A stretch of DNA of 64,000 nt, taken from Patiria pectinifera. Taxonomy: Eukaryota; Echinodermata; Asteroidea; Valvatida; Asterinidae. Shown here one piece after another: positions 49,805-62,811 of this stretch (positions within the stretch are counted from its first letter, which is position 1; each line of letters starts with the position of its first letter). Location: positions 8,246,001-8,310,000 of the forward strand of contig CM057136.1 in NCBI GenBank assembly GCA_029964075.1, in the 5' to 3' direction. The position numbers and the translations under genes are program-made. Under the pieces are notes generated by a model. The model was given only the letters and a program-made list of their open reading frames with translations. It was not told the origin of the DNA and did no database searches.

Positions 49805-50134
49805 TGTTTTAGGGAGACAACGGGCATTAAGGAGACATTTCAATGTCTCCCTAATGTCACGGCTCTTATTTACATGCACATTTTGTTTTGTCGCAAAAAG
49901 GCTAGATTGATTTATTTATTTTGTTTATTTTATTTTGCACATATGAACAAACATACATTGATACATAAACAAGCTGTTTATAAGACGGCTCCATAGCTCA
50001 ATCGGGTCCTTAGCAAATAAAAATCGGTTGAACATGTACAATAATACATAAAAAGATGTCAGAATTTAATTACACAGAAGAAAATAGCAACGAATGGTAA
50101 TTAAAAAGTCGGCTGTTTAAAAATTAGACATAGA

Positions 50135-50490
50135 AGACAGATGTTCTTTCACTGTCCTTTAAATTGAGGGTGATTGTTGGAACATTTGATGCTATAGGAA
50201 GTAAATAACATGTATAGCACACTGGCCCTATTATTCTTGCAAACAACAACATTGATGGAACTACCCCTGCTGGAACAATTTATGCGCATCTGAAACATTC
50301 CTAAATTTATGACCGAGGTAGTCTGGTGCCATTTGATGAAAATTGTTATTAAAAAAACATGATTCAGCTTGCTCTTGGTCGAAACATAAATGTTACGAAA
50401 TTCGTAGGGGTAAGATAAGGTAAAATGTTGATTAAGGTCATGAACGCGCTTTGAAAATTGTTGTGCAAAAACCATATGGGAATGCTCTCT
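50135..50490 (-). mobile_element. Second LINE 3' fragment, right copy
   Basis: Counterpart of 12945-13330 with the same disrupted C-terminal segments. Confidence 0.58.
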
Positions 50491-51430
50491 CTAAGGTATA
50501 CCATTCATTATTATTTCTACGTCACTTGTTCTGCGTTCAAATCAAATGACTATTAATGCAACTACGTCTTTTTCTTAGTTTCTGATATCGCATCGTAAAA
50601 GTCCACTGCTCTACGTTTGCCAAAAAGTAATTATTCCTAAGGGAAATGTCGCTGCTGTGACATAAGTCAGGTTTCTCACGTATCCCTTGAAAGCTTACTA
50701 CAGAAACACAGGCAAGATTAGTTTATGCAAGATTAGGTTAGGCTTGCAGTACATCAAGGTCTATGATATGCGAGGAGATTCGGCAATTAAATATGCAAAA
50801 CAAGACTGCGTCTTGACCTCGAGATTCTGGCCATTCCCCAGGCGCCTTCTGAGTTGGTCTTCGGTAACTCGTTGCTGTAATACACACAAAACCAGGGCAG
50901 CCGATTGACCAATCACCAGCTTAGGCCGCATATCTGCTCGTCGACAGGACGTCCCAAAGTTGGGTAAATCCGATCGGATGGCGCGCGGGGCATGCCCACA
51001 TAATATCAGGACGATACCTGCTGCAGGAGCTTTCGGGCTCCGTTGACCAACAGATAATACTTTCAGACTAAGGCCAGATAGGCTATATGGATTATATTTC
51101 GGGTCTGTAGGAACCAGCTTTCTATGCTATGTTTGCGTCTTACCACCCCATAGCTGATTAGACGACACTGGTCCCTATCTGCCTAATCTTTATACCTCTC
51201 ATCAGTGCTTTGTTTTGATACCCTATTTCTATGATGACATATACGTCTGCACGGCATCTATTGTCCGATTTGTCTAAAGGACTGTATTATCCTTGAACAC
51301 TAAGCTACGTGTCTTGCCTCGGGACATCTATGACGTCATACACGGTAGGTCGAAGCATTTTGAACATTAATCCGAAATCGCCAAAACTACGATCACTAGA
51401 AACGTCTCCAAGTTATAAGGATTGCAACGG

Positions 51431-51605
51431 TCGAGTCACTAATTTTTGTGACTCGGATCGAGTTGAGTCATTTTGATTGAAGGAGTGACTCGAGTCGAGT
51501 CGAGCCATTGTAGCCGAGCCGAAGGTCGAGTCGAGTGGAAACATTTACCTGTTGTGACTCGAGTCGGACTAGAGTCGGGTCATTGACTCGAGTCATTACA
51601 ACTCT
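51431..51605. repeat. GACTCGAGTC-rich tract, second copy
   Basis: Counterpart of 14216-14390; the spacing of the palindromes is preserved with few changes. Confidence 0.75.
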
Positions 51606-52410
51606 GCCAAGTCGCACAGCAAACAGACTTTTATTGTTTGGCTTTTTAAATTTGTGTTCAATCTTTAGCTTTCAATCAAAAATAACAAAGGAAAGGGTTA
51701 AAAACAACAGAGACAGTAGTGTGTTTTGATCGTATGCGCATAATTGATCGGGTTATCGCGAGTCTTTCACAGACCGTGATTCAGGAATATTTATTTTACT
51801 CAGGTATATGAATAAACCCATCCGCGTCGGCTCGGCAGCCCATATTTAAAGACAACGTTGTATTAAATAACTCCGCCACGAAATCCTCCGCTCAATTAGT
51901 GTGTCTTGGTTGACACCAAGGCATATCGGGTAGCACTATAGCCGGAAGAAGACTTGTAAGTTTTTTTTTTCCCCTAACCTTTGCAACTGCAGCGATTTTT
52001 CCCTCCTCCTTGTATGGAGTAACTGGAGAATCTATAAATTTGATTTTTGATAAGGACACATTTAGAAGAGACTCGGAAAGGGCGTGTTCAAGGCTTCTGG
52101 TGCTCTTCACGACGCGTTAAAAAAATGTACATTACCGGGAGGGCATTCACCGTACTTTGATATGCAATTAGAGAACTCAACGAAATGCAAGTGTTTCCCT
52201 TTGAGCCAGCCATAATGAACTAAATAATATCAAAATATACATTTCCACTTCCCTGCACATTGTCCAGAGCATGTCCCTAAGGACGGGGTATTGTTAAGAA
52301 CTCAGAAAACGATTTAAGTTGAGATGACGGGAGTACTTTACACGTAATGTATGTATGACGAAAAGTGCATTCACAGTGATCCGATTACATTTTTATTTTA
52401 AATGAAGAGA

Positions 52411-52575
52411 ATAAATTTGAAGCTTCGACAGTTTTAAACACTATGTTTAAGATCGGTTGAGTCTGGATGCTGACAATCACCCTATCAGAAGCTGGCAAGG
52501 TTGCAATTATCAGCATCCAGACTCTCCTACCGGTCTTAAAATATAGTGTTTGAAACCGACCAAGTCATATTTATT
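52411..52575. repeat. Foldback repeat, second copy
   Basis: Counterpart of 15174-15334 with the same arms and small indels. Confidence 0.78.
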
Positions 52576-52836
52576 CCCATTCATACCTTTTCGAGACAAA
52601 AACATAAGGAATAAATTATAAATTTTCAACGATTTCGGTCAACAAACACCTCGGGCCATACAATGGTAGAGGCCCTCTGGTCCAACATAACTCCTTATAT
52701 GGAGCAGAACGCAGATGTACCGGTGTAGTGTGAATTTAGGACTATGAAATACTGACTCACTGGTAGTATTACGCACGCCTACATGAGGATAATAAAACGG
52801 TGCTGGCACCGGATTTCAGGAGTCAAAAATTCATCT

Positions 52837-53027
52837 TTAATCCTAAAGGGGCCGGGGCGCGAATCAGCCCCAACTTTTCTCTCCGCGATAGCCTTGATTT
52901 TTTTTTTTCGCGACCCGAGCTGTTCTGACTTTTAGCCTCGAGTCTTTGCGCATCTTTGATACCAAAAACCCCGAAAACATACCCCCGGCTGAGAGATGGT
53001 CAAATAACCCGGCCCTTTTAGGGTTAA
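52837..53027. mobile_element. piggyBac-like MITE, second copy of the 15595 insertion
   Basis: TTAA at 52837-52840 and 53024-53027. Same insertion as 15595-15786 with small indels. Confidence 0.78.
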
Positions 53028-53114
53028 ACGTTACTGAGGACACGCTACAAAGCTGTTTGATAAAATCGTTGAACATTTCCAGGAATAAGCTGAGATAAGT
53101 GCGTCGATAAAGAG

Positions 53115-53499
53115 CAGTGGCGGCGCCACACTCTAAAAAAAGGGGGCAATTCGGTGGCAAGACAATATTTTTGTGTGTGGGGGACAGTCACAATAAAATC
53201 TGATGATATCCGAAATTGAAGGGGAAAGTAAGGAAATTGACAATATGACTGTTTAAATGCAAGTGTGCCGTGACGCGTGTTTTGCCCACCAAAGTACCAA
53301 TGGCAATGTTCATCATGCTTTCACTGGCTCAAAATGTGTCACAGAACTGATAATGCACACTCAATCTTCAAATTGTTATAAACCTTAACAGTGAAGAAAA
53401 TAATAAACATTGTTAATCTATTTGTAGATAAAGTTGGGGGCAAGGAAAGAACTTGGGGACAATCAAATGCCCCATGCCCCACCCCTAACGCCGCCACTG
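53115..53499. mobile_element. hAT-like MITE, second copy
   Basis: Same insertion as 15874-16282, shorter mainly because the G and A runs are reduced. Confidence 0.72.
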
Positions 53500-53595
53500 A
53501 TATAGAACCGCTGGTTATGTTTGTAAAACACGCTATAAAAAGAAAGTACAAGAAAGCAGAAATTCTGAACCCAACATAAATATTTTAACACAAAC

Positions 53596-55615
53596 ATCTT
53601 AACGACACCCATGAGGAAACCATTTTTTTCTGATAGAGGTCACTTCCCCATTTGAGGACGGTCGTCAATCTGAAAACGTGAACAAAACCCATGAGAGATG
53701 CTGCGACAAAGTTATTACGGACAAGAGAAGAACAGTGTGGTGTCTCGATACACACAAACATGTTTGTGTCAGTTCGTAGTTAGTTTTGACAAATTGCGTT
53801 CGTTATCTTTTCAGACCTTGCTTTTCTTTAACAAAGAGAACTATTTATCTTACATAAAGCTGAAGAATCATACAAGCTATTGCTAACGGCATCCGTACTT
53901 TTCCCCCCTGCCCAAGCGGGTAATAGCCTAAGATAATACTGTACGCTCATGCGCGTTGACAGAGAATAATAGGCAAAACGTTACGTACAAACAGGCACTC
54001 TAACACTCCGTCGTGCGCAAATTTACCCAAGGAAATTCGACGTATCAGGTTTTGGATAATGTAAACGGACTGGGCCGTGTGTTTATCCTGTACACGCGTC
54101 TAAACTTAAAATAAATGAACTCTCGTCCGCTGATTTGGTTTGATGGAAAGTAGTGTTCCCTTGAATTACAATAGAAAATAATATTAAAAACACGCCGTTG
54201 GATTCCTCTGTGGCTGACAAATTGTGTATATATTGGGGAGGCGGGGAAGAAAATAATAAATCAATGCTTGTATTGAAAGGTTATCACATTTATTTTGACG
54301 AACATTAATTTAAATGAATTGGCCTTAGCCACCGGTAACGTCTTTTAACTGACAATTGAACCCTGATGATTAGTCATACGTGAGGATTTACTACTTTTAC
54401 TAGAATGCATCCCAGAGTCGAGATGTATCTAATTGAAATTGAGAGCGTAGTTGATTAATTACTTCTTATTGTTTTGCTCTCTTTTGACAAAATTTGAAAA
54501 TGGCGATATTTTCATTGATTGAGCTCAGAATCAACAACCTGTATACAACTGAAACGTGGTTTACAGTCTAAATTCTTTGCAAAGGAAATGTATTCAAAGA
54601 AAAAAAGGTTACAAATAAGTTTTTCTATATATATACAACTAGGGGTCTGACACTTGTCAAATTTTGGGCACAATAAGATAAGTGATGATTTTAGACGCTC
54701 ATAGACGCTCGGATACACCTTGAGATACTTTGAGAAGATCCTGATGTGGTTGTTGACGATGGCGTCACATGCTGAACGCTTACATAGCGGACTTTCATTG
54801 GTGGAAAGTTCTAACTTTGCAATGCTACTGAGAATGGACGTCGCAGTAACTAGGCGTCGCGTCCATCTCGATTTCGCCACTGACTGGAGAAAGGGCATCA
54901 TTTCTGCCTGTTTGAAATGTAACCCACCACCATTTATTTTGCTTGGCCTCTCATTTGTTTTGTGCATGCTTTTTTTTTCCAACCGAGGACTGTTCGCACT
55001 TGGGTTAATGTCCTCAGCCTCAGGAAAAAGGGGTTTCCTCGTGTGCGTTGTCGTTTGTTTGTGATGAGACGTACATTTTTTCATTTGTTTTGTGCATTTT
55101 TTTTCAACCCAGGTCTGTCCGCACTTGGGTTAATGTCCTCTATCAGAAACAAAGTTTCCTCGTTTAGTGTCGTCAATTGTTCTTTTGTTTTTGCTGAAAT
55201 ATACATTATTTTGCAGGGCCTCTCATTTGTTTTGTGCGTTTTTTTTTCAAACGAGGACTGTCCGTACTTGGGTAAATGTCCTCTATCAGAAAAAAAAGGG
55301 TTTCCTCGTTTCGTGTCGTCAATTGTTCTTGTGTTTGTGCTGAAAACATACATTATTTTGCAGGGCCTCTCATTTGTTTTGTGAATTTTTTTCAACCGAG
55401 GGCTGTCCGTACTTGGGTAAATGTCCTCTATCAGAAAAAAAAAAGGGTTTCCACGTCTTGTGTCGTCAATTGTTCTTTTGTTTGTGCTGAAATATACATT
55501 ATTTTGCAGGGCCTCTCATTTGTTTTGTGCGGTTTTTTTTTAAAGAGGACTGTCCGCACTTGGGTTCGTGATTTCCTCGACCAAAAGACCGAGTTTCCCC
55601 ACGAGAGTCCTAGTT
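53596..55615. mobile_element. Long-inverted-end element, second copy, five right-end units
   Basis: Counterpart of 16376-17990. The left arm starts at about 53596. The right end is an array of about five units (starting near 54949, 55080, 55220, 55368 and 55513, spacings 131-148 bases) instead of two. Confidence 0.62.
54512..55084 (-). CDS. Unrecognised 190-codon open frame, second copy
   Basis: Longest open frame in the right copy outside the receptor. It starts in the repeated terminal arm, shares KSRWTRR and SILSSIAKLELSTNES with 17439-17750, and continues as FSKYLKVYPSVYERLKSSL and CPKFDKCQTP, a Cys-containing segment whose frame is also open in the left copy (17180-17575). No domain recognised. 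Confidence 0.28.
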   Translation of the reverse strand: MKKCTSHHKQTTTHTRKPLFPEAEDINPSANSPRLEKKSMHKTNERPSKINGGGLHFKQAEMMPFLQSVAKSRWTRRLVTATSILSSIAKLELSTNESPLCKRSACDAIVNNHIRIFSKYLKVYPSVYERLKSSLILLCPKFDKCQTPSCIYIEKLICNLFFFEYISFAKNLDCKPRFSCIQVVDSELNQ

Positions 55616-55635
55616 GGCATGTGTACATGAATAGG

Positions 55636-55963
55636 GAGAGTGTGGGCTAGTGGTTAAGGCCTGTGATTCACTATCAGAGGGTCAGGGGTTCGAATCAGCT
55701 GCTGGCCACATGTTGTGTCCTTGGGCAAGCCACTTTAGCCCAACTTGCCTCTCTCCACCCAGCAGTATAAATGGGTACCGGCATTAGCTGGGGAATGGAT
55801 GGATGGATGCGATGGACTAGCATCCACAGTCCAGGGGGGGGGGGGGATAGAAATATTCTCAGTCGTTTCATGCTCCTGAAACCCGAGATAACCGCCGGGC
55901 AGATGTGACCTTTGCTAATAGTGCTTACAATTTTGCTGTGAGTTAAATAAATGAAATGAAAAA
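55636..55963 (+). mobile_element. tRNA-derived SINE, family A, second copy
   Basis: Same insertion as 18011-18322. It has a short (GGAT)n expansion near 55797 and a longer G run near 55836. Confidence 0.85.
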
Positions 55964-56577
55964 TGCGGTTATTGGAAAGAAGAGAGTGCTGCGTTTACAG
56001 GAGCCAATCGATCCCTAATTACTTGTGATAATGACATCGTAACAGGACCGCGCTCTTCCGTCCCCAAAAAAATCGATACTGTGCAAGATCATTCCCGCCA
56101 TAGGAAAAATTGCAGAAACCCAACACGCGCCGATGAAACGCATCGTCTGCTTGCGCACTGTCTAGCTACGATAAAAGAAAGAAAGAAAGAACTCTGCAAA
56201 ACATACATCAGCTTCTTGTTTCTGGTGTGGCATGATTTCAATACAGACCTGGGGCTGTTGTTTTTCTGCGATGATAAAATGGGGCATCGCATGTCTTAAC
56301 ACTGTTAGTGTGTTTATTCTGGCACACTGCTTAATGGACCTTTATGCGGAGTAACACTGAGATGGCATCTGAGGCAGGATACGTGCTATTAGTTTTGGTT
56401 ATTTTTACGCGCGATGAAAAACTATGCTGCCATTTCGGCGCAAAGCAGCTACTGGTCAATATATTTCAAAAAGGAAACTTTAGCATTGGAATCTGACTGA
56501 AAATAATGGACGAGCTCAACCTTAGTAACTTAACTTGTGTATAAAGTTCAGGAAAAAACACTTTTCGTTTAATCTAT

Positions 56578-56905
56578 TAGGAGTGCCGTGGCCTCGTGGT
56601 CAGGAGCATTGAATTCGTGGTGGTCGGCGGGTAATTCTGCAGGTTGTGGGTTCGAGTCCAGTCTGGGGTGGTGGTACGCGAGCCCTTGGGCAAGGCTCTG
56701 TGTCAATCATTGTTTTTCCTCACCCAGTAGTTAATTGGGAACCTGTGGAGGCAGAGATGGTTGATGTGATTGGTTTTAGCTGCTTTGCGCCGAAATAGCA
56801 TGGAGCTGTATGCTCTCCAGGGAGCGGGCATTGTATTTGGAATGTTTCATTAGCTCGATGACCAGAGTAATGATGATGCAGCGCCTTCAGCACCAATATT
56901 GGTAG
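56578..56905 (+). mobile_element. tRNA-derived SINE, family B, second copy
   Basis: Orthologous to 18897-19215. Just upstream, at 56422-56450, this copy also has a short stretch, GCTGCCATTTCGGCGCAAAG, that resembles part of the inverse of the SINE body and is missing from the left copy. Confidence 0.83.
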
Positions 56906-56995
56906 ACCAGGAAAAGGGGCGCGATATATCAATGTTTAACTGCATCGGATGTGAATTCTTATTTTACTTTGATGTATTGGCTCTCGTTTGCTTAC

Positions 56996-57388
56996 TTAAC
57001 CATAAAAGGGCCGGGGGCGAAATCTGCCTTCCCCCCCCCTCAACTGTTTCCGCCTTGAAATTTTTTTCGCGACCCGAGTTGTTATGACTTAAACATTTTC
57101 CACCGCTTTGCGCCGTGGAAAATGAATTTCCCCATATACGTAGAGTACACAAAGCAGAATTACCATTCTCAAAATGAATAATTAATTAGCCATAATTCCA
57201 AAACCCTTTGACATATAGTCATAAATTTCTTGGGTATGTTTATGATGAGTTGCTCTCAGTGCATGTACTGAGTTTCAACATTGTTCGTCACTCGATGGCC
57301 GAGATCTTGGGGGGGGGGGGATTTCCGCAATAGATGGCTGATTCCGGCTGATAGATGGTCAAAATAACCCGGCCCTTTTTAGGGTTAA
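56996..57388. mobile_element. piggyBac-like MITE, second copy of the 19314 insertion
   Basis: TTAA at 56996-56999 and 57385-57388. It carries a few short extra stretches relative to the left copy, for example near 57095-57125. Confidence 0.78.
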
Positions 57389-58100
57389 TATAGATCTGAT
57401 AGTTGGATAGTTACTTTATGGTAGTAGTGAATCAGTTCTTACTGATTTAATTAGATTTATCACTGGGTACATAGAAAGATTTTAGAAATAGGTCACAAGC
57501 TGCTAAGCTGATAAAAGGAATTGTCTATTTTTCCCCCCAGATCTACACCGTGGATTTTTTTGGACTCTTGGGCTCTCTCGCGGGAGATCGAGGTTGCGCG
57601 CTGCCATTGCGTCGTTCTATCCTTGATGTTGCATCCCTGTTGTGCCAATGGACGATCTGCTGCTGTGATGTGGACCCGGGATGGTTTACCAAGGAGGATT
57701 TGTGATTCGATAGCTGCTGTTTCGTAACTGTCATCCGCAGAACCCCCCCCCCCCCGACCTGATAGCACATTTCTAAACCAGACAACATCTTTTGTCCGGG
57801 TTCAGATAATAATCGGCCTCTTTGTCTGGCAGGGAATATTTGCTCGGATGACTTGAGTTTCTGCGGGAGCATTGATGAAAGGGCAACTTAAAGCAAGCAG
57901 GATATCTCTTAGTTTAGCACAAACCTGTGGCTATGTTGCTTTGACAACCTCTCCAAGCCTGTAAAGCGACCTCACTTATCAGGATGTACCTTCTCTGTCG
58001 TGTCTCGCGGGATTTCGACAACTGTAAGACGTTGTTTCGTAAAATGTTTTCCTGCGTCTGATCTTGAGAGTCACATGTGGCTTAGTTTTTGATTTGATGG

Positions 58101-58230
58101 TTATTTTTCCACAGCTGAGGTACAGATACAAGACGCTATTTGCGTTGAATTGAAGAGGGAGACTCCACACAGCTGTTGGGACTTCGTAAGAAACATATAA
58201 GTTAATGTATTAAGACTCGCACGGCTAAAC
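58101..58230 (+). other. Predicted 3' splice site and 5' UTR, second receptor copy
   Basis: Conserved counterpart of the acceptor at 20396-20409, with AG at 58113-58114 and 116 bases to the ATG. Only scattered substitutions separate the two copies here. Confidence 0.4.
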
Positions 58231-58957
58231 ATGGCTTACCCAACGGAGATTACCAACTTCTCAAGTGCCAACGCCACAGAGGAACCAGACTATTATGATG
58301 TAGAGTATTACAAGGAGCCAGTCTGGGTCCAGGCCATCTTCATTAGCCTCTACGGAACTGTCAGCGTCCTGGGTATCTGCGGCAACGGCATCGTGTGCTA
58401 CATTGTCCTGGGACACCAGCGGATGCGCACGGTTACCAACTACTTCATCGTCAACCTGGCGATCGGGGATTTGCTAATGGCGGCCATGTGCGTTAACTTC
58501 ACCGTCTACGCCACGCTGTATACCCGCTGGCCTTTTGGAGAGGTCATGTGCAAGTTGGTGTCCTTCTGCCAGACTATTTCAGTCTCGGTCAGCATCTATA
58601 CCTTAGTGGCCATCGGTGTGGACCGGTATTTCGCCATTATCCACCCCTTGCGGCCCCGTATGGGGTCCAAGGAGACGCTCTTTGTTATCGGCGTCATTTG
58701 GGTAATATCAGTCGACCTGGCCTTGCCTGCTGTGCTCTTCACCACAGTTGAGACTGCCGGGATGCTACCTTCTGCACGGACGGGTCCTGGGAGGATTCCT
58801 GGTCTACTCGCTCATCTGCATGGTTCTTCAGTACTTCTTGCCGCTGACGGTGCTGACGGCAGCCTACATCAGGATCGGGAAGCGAATCTGGGGGAGGAGA
58901 ACCCCAGGCGAGGTGGAGGCGGAGAGGGATAAGAAGATGAGTGAATCCAAAGCACGG
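58231..58957 (+). CDS. Second copy of receptor exon 1, frame broken
   Basis: Nearly identical to 20526-21254 but 727 instead of 729 bases long. A run of four G (21054-21057) is three here (58759-58761), and a run of three C (21094-21096) is two (58798-58799), so the frame is lost after about residue 177, just past TM4, and is not regained before the splice donor at 58958. Other differences include Leu4 to Pro and Ala162 to Asp in TM4. It is either an inactive paralogue or, because both losses are in homopolymers, an assembly error in an intact allele. Confidence 0.9.
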
Positions 58958-58989
58958 GTAAGAAACTGATTCTCAATTCCTCCCATAAC

Positions 58990-60245
58990 TTAATTTTAAA
59001 GATTCAAGTAGCAATATGGGGTAGTATAGTTACCATGAGGCAGTAGAGGTATCATGAGGAAGTATACATATCGTGAGGTGTTATACAGGGAGAATTAGTC
59101 AAGCTGTCATGAGTTAATCGAGGCATGAAATAGTAGAGGTTTGGGGCAGTAAATGTTTCATAAGGGTGTAGAGGTATCATGGGGTAGTCGACGTACCATG
59201 AGGTAGTCAAGGTACCGTGAGTTAATCGAGGTATGGGCCTTATTCACGAGTTGTCCATTTTTGTCAAGTTCCCTGAATGTATTTCATTAATTGTTAACTG
59301 TTGAATGGGATGGCGCCAGACTATTTATGCAGGCACAATGCAGCTTTATTTCACTGTCTTTTTTTAAATATGGCTTTAAACATTAGGGAACGTTTAATTA
59401 CAAATTTTAAATTATTCATTGAAGCAGACTGGAAATTGTTATGAATTAACTTGCTTTCATTTCTCTTCACAAGTTCCAAAAATGAAGATGTTACCTAACT
59501 TTCAATTCAATATGGCTGACTCATGAATAAGGCCCATCATGAGGTACTATGAGGTAGTCGTGGTACCATGAGGTATAATCGAGATACCATGTGGTAGTCG
59601 AGGTACCATGAGGTAGTAGAGGTACCGTTAGGGAGTCGAGGTACCGTGAGGTAGTCGCGGTATCTTGAGGTAATCGAGGTATCGCAAGTTTCTAAAGTTT
59701 CTCTTCGCAAGTTTCTAAAATTAAGATGTTACCTAACTTTCAATTCAATATGGCCGACTCGTGAATAAGGCCCATCATGAGGTACTATGAGGTAGTCGTG
59801 GTACCATGAGGTATAATCGAGATACCATGTGGTAGTCGAGGTACCATGAGGTAGTAGAGGTACCGTTAGGGAGTCGAGGTACCGTGAGGTAGTCGCGGTA
59901 TCTTGAGGTAATCGAGGTATCATGAGGTACTCAAAATATCACGAGATAGTAAAGGCATCGTGAAGTAGAAGAAGAATCATGAGATAATCCAGGAATCATG
60001 AGACAGTAGAGGTATCAAGAGATAGGTTGTATGAGATAGTAGAGAGGTCATGAGGTAGTCAAGCTGTCACGAGGTAATACATGTATCATGCGGTTGTAGA
60101 GGTATCATGAGGTTGTAGATGTATCGTGAGATATTCGAGGTGTCATGAGGTAGTAGAGGTATCGTACTAGAGGTATCATGAGGTGATCGAGATATCATGA
60201 GTTAATACAGGTATCATGAGATAGTTCAGTACGTATCATGGGCGA
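58990..60245 (+). repeat. Intronic minisatellite, second copy (expanded)
   Basis: Counterpart of 21285-22290, longer because a segment of about 230 bases covering the right end of the inserted element and the adjoining minisatellite is present twice (about 59466-59685 and 59703-59921). Confidence 0.9.
59235..59535. mobile_element. Inverted-repeat element (GGGCCTTATTCACGAGT), second copy
   Basis: Same insertion as 21532-21833. Its right end differs slightly (GACTCATGAATAAGG), whereas a further partial right end at about 59703-59774 has the sequence of the left-copy version. Confidence 0.75.
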
Positions 60246-61925
60246 CTTCCATGAAAAAGGTCTGCTACAGTTTGGAAGTATATTTTCTAGGTACATGTAT
60301 ATGATATAACACTTCACAAAATGACATGATTACGGATGGCAAATTGAGATCTGAAAATATACCACAAAAAAGAATGCCTCAATTCAGTTTGCCTTCAGAG
60401 ACCTCCAACATTGCAGCCATTTAGTATTGGTCCCTGACGACTTAAAAGGAACAACAAACAGGCGTGCCAATTCAATTATTAGTAGTCTATAATTGAGCAT
60501 TACACTCACAGGAAATAATGTGAGTGCATTCCAGTTTAAAAAAGTAGTCTCACTTCAGAAAATGGGAAGAAAAGAAACAGTTCGATGCTCAAGAACAAAT
60601 ACAGCCAATCGCCATTTAAAAAAATCCTTCCACTTCTTTACAAAAAAAAGAGCGACTTTGGAGTCGAATTTCATCTTAAATTCCTTAGAAATTTAAAGTT
60701 TGAACTACGGTTGAGACCTACCTTAATTGCAGCCTTATTTGCTCCTATACTAACCCTAAAGTAGTAGGGTCACAAAATGAGGACATAGAAATCGTGATTC
60801 TGCAGGCTTAGGCAACCTTGGGCCTATTTCACTGGCCTGCACAACCAATTGTGCCCAAGGTATTTCTACGCCTTAAAACCACGGCGTGTACCGCTTCGTC
60901 TCTGATCCAAGCATAAATGTAAAGGCCTTGAACCGTCAAACTAAATGGAAGTTCTCCAAATGTTGAACGGGAGTCTCCTCTGTCAGGAGGCCGGAAACTG
61001 AAGCCTGAAGCCAACGCTGGAAGGAAGCTAATGTTTCAAAAATAACTCAGTGTAGACGAAGCTGATGAGCAGCTGCTCGTTATTACAGCAAGTGTAGAAT
61101 TTGGCTCCTGGACTTTAGCCAGCTATACACTTCACAATTCACGGTTCATGTGAAGATGAAGGTCTTAAGTGGTACGGTGACGTGGTACGGTGACGTGGTT
61201 GAGGCACTAAGGATCGACAGTAATGTGTTGACGGCAAAGTTGACAGAAGCCTTCGCAGCAAAAAAAAAAGAGTATGTTATGTGCCTTGTGTCTCAGATAA
61301 CAAGACTTGTTTGTTGAGCGTTCGGTTTGATACATTTGGATTGTATTAGCTTGAATTGACATGACACCTGCTCCCGTGAAACCCGGACAAAGTTGCAGGT
61401 GTTATTGCACAATGGGCCGTGTAAAGTCATGTTGGGGTAGATACATACCATTTTCAGGTTTAGAGCTTTGCTGAATAAGCTTTTAAACTGCAAATTCAAA
61501 ACCTTCCAGATTAGGAATATACAGTATGTCCCCCCAAAAATTGTCCGTCTGCCTGTTTTAAAATAACTACAACCATGAGGTTAATTTTGAATAAGTTTGA
61601 TTGTGTAAATACGTCTACGCCTTGGCCTCAACCCATATGAGTTTTATATATATAATTTCAGTCACGCATCACTGCACAATTGACAAATGATCACAACAGT
61701 TTTAGACACTGTGACAAGTACGTTCCTTGCCCTAATCAATTTCAGTGCTGTGCTATGTACGGTAAGCTGTTTAAAATCCTGCATGTTGTGAAAAAGGCTG
61801 ACATATGACTTGAATTGGAATCATTTTCCAAAGGCTTAGGATTATTATATTTTTTTAACTGACCTCATGGAATTGTATATATTGCAAAAATAGTGAGACG
61901 GACACTATTTTTGGGTGCATACCTA

Positions 61926-62039
61926 TGTTCCCCAATACCGATGTTCCCCGAAATCCTTACCAGGTTAACCCTAACCCTAACCCTAACCCTAAACCTAACC
62001 CTTATCCTAAGCATTTCGGGGAACATCGGTATTGGGGAA
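61926..62039. mobile_element. Hairpin element with telomere-like core, second copy
   Basis: Same arms and position as 23946-24083 but only four exact CCCTAA units, so the element is 24 bases (four units) shorter. Confidence 0.82.
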
Positions 62040-62811
62040 AATAGGGTAGACCCCCTATTTTTGGAACATACTGTATACATGCCTGCGGCTCGACCGCGTT
62101 GTAGCTGTGTCTTTCGCAATTCTGCTTTTGCTGCTAGTATTAAGCCGATTATCCCCAGGAATTTAGATTTAATTTAATTTAATACAATCAATCAATTAGT
62201 AGTATTTTTTTGAGGGGAGGCAAATTTAACGGGGGAAAAGATTTATAGACATTTATACAAAAGTATTTCATAATACGTGTTTATCTAAAAGTTGGTTGAC
62301 CGGGTTTTAGGACTTAATCCTTCTCTCAGGGTAGATAGGGTCACAATACCTATGAATTTTCAAATTTCGATTTCAATCAACACATATTTCCATAATGACA
62401 AAACATAGTATAAAAAAGACAAATACATGTAATGAAATACAATTGATATAATTAAGAACCCACAGGAAAGAACTTGAATAAATTGAATGGCGATTATAGA
62501 GGCATATCCCGAAGCCTAGGGCTTATATGAAGATGCCTAACCATACACAAGGAAACCCGACGCGACATACCTTACAAAATACATTGACAGACCAATAATT
62601 GGACAAACGTAGATACAACACACATGAAAATAAGTATTACCCTGGATGGACATTTTGGAGACATCCCCATAGACTTGTGCTTAAAAATGTTCAAGCTGAA
62701 ATATCCACTAACCCAATATTCCCTTGTCCCTTTTCCACGAATTTTGGTATGTTTACTTATTAAACCACGAGCAACAAAAATAACATAATTGCAACAAGAA
62801 CATTTTACCTC

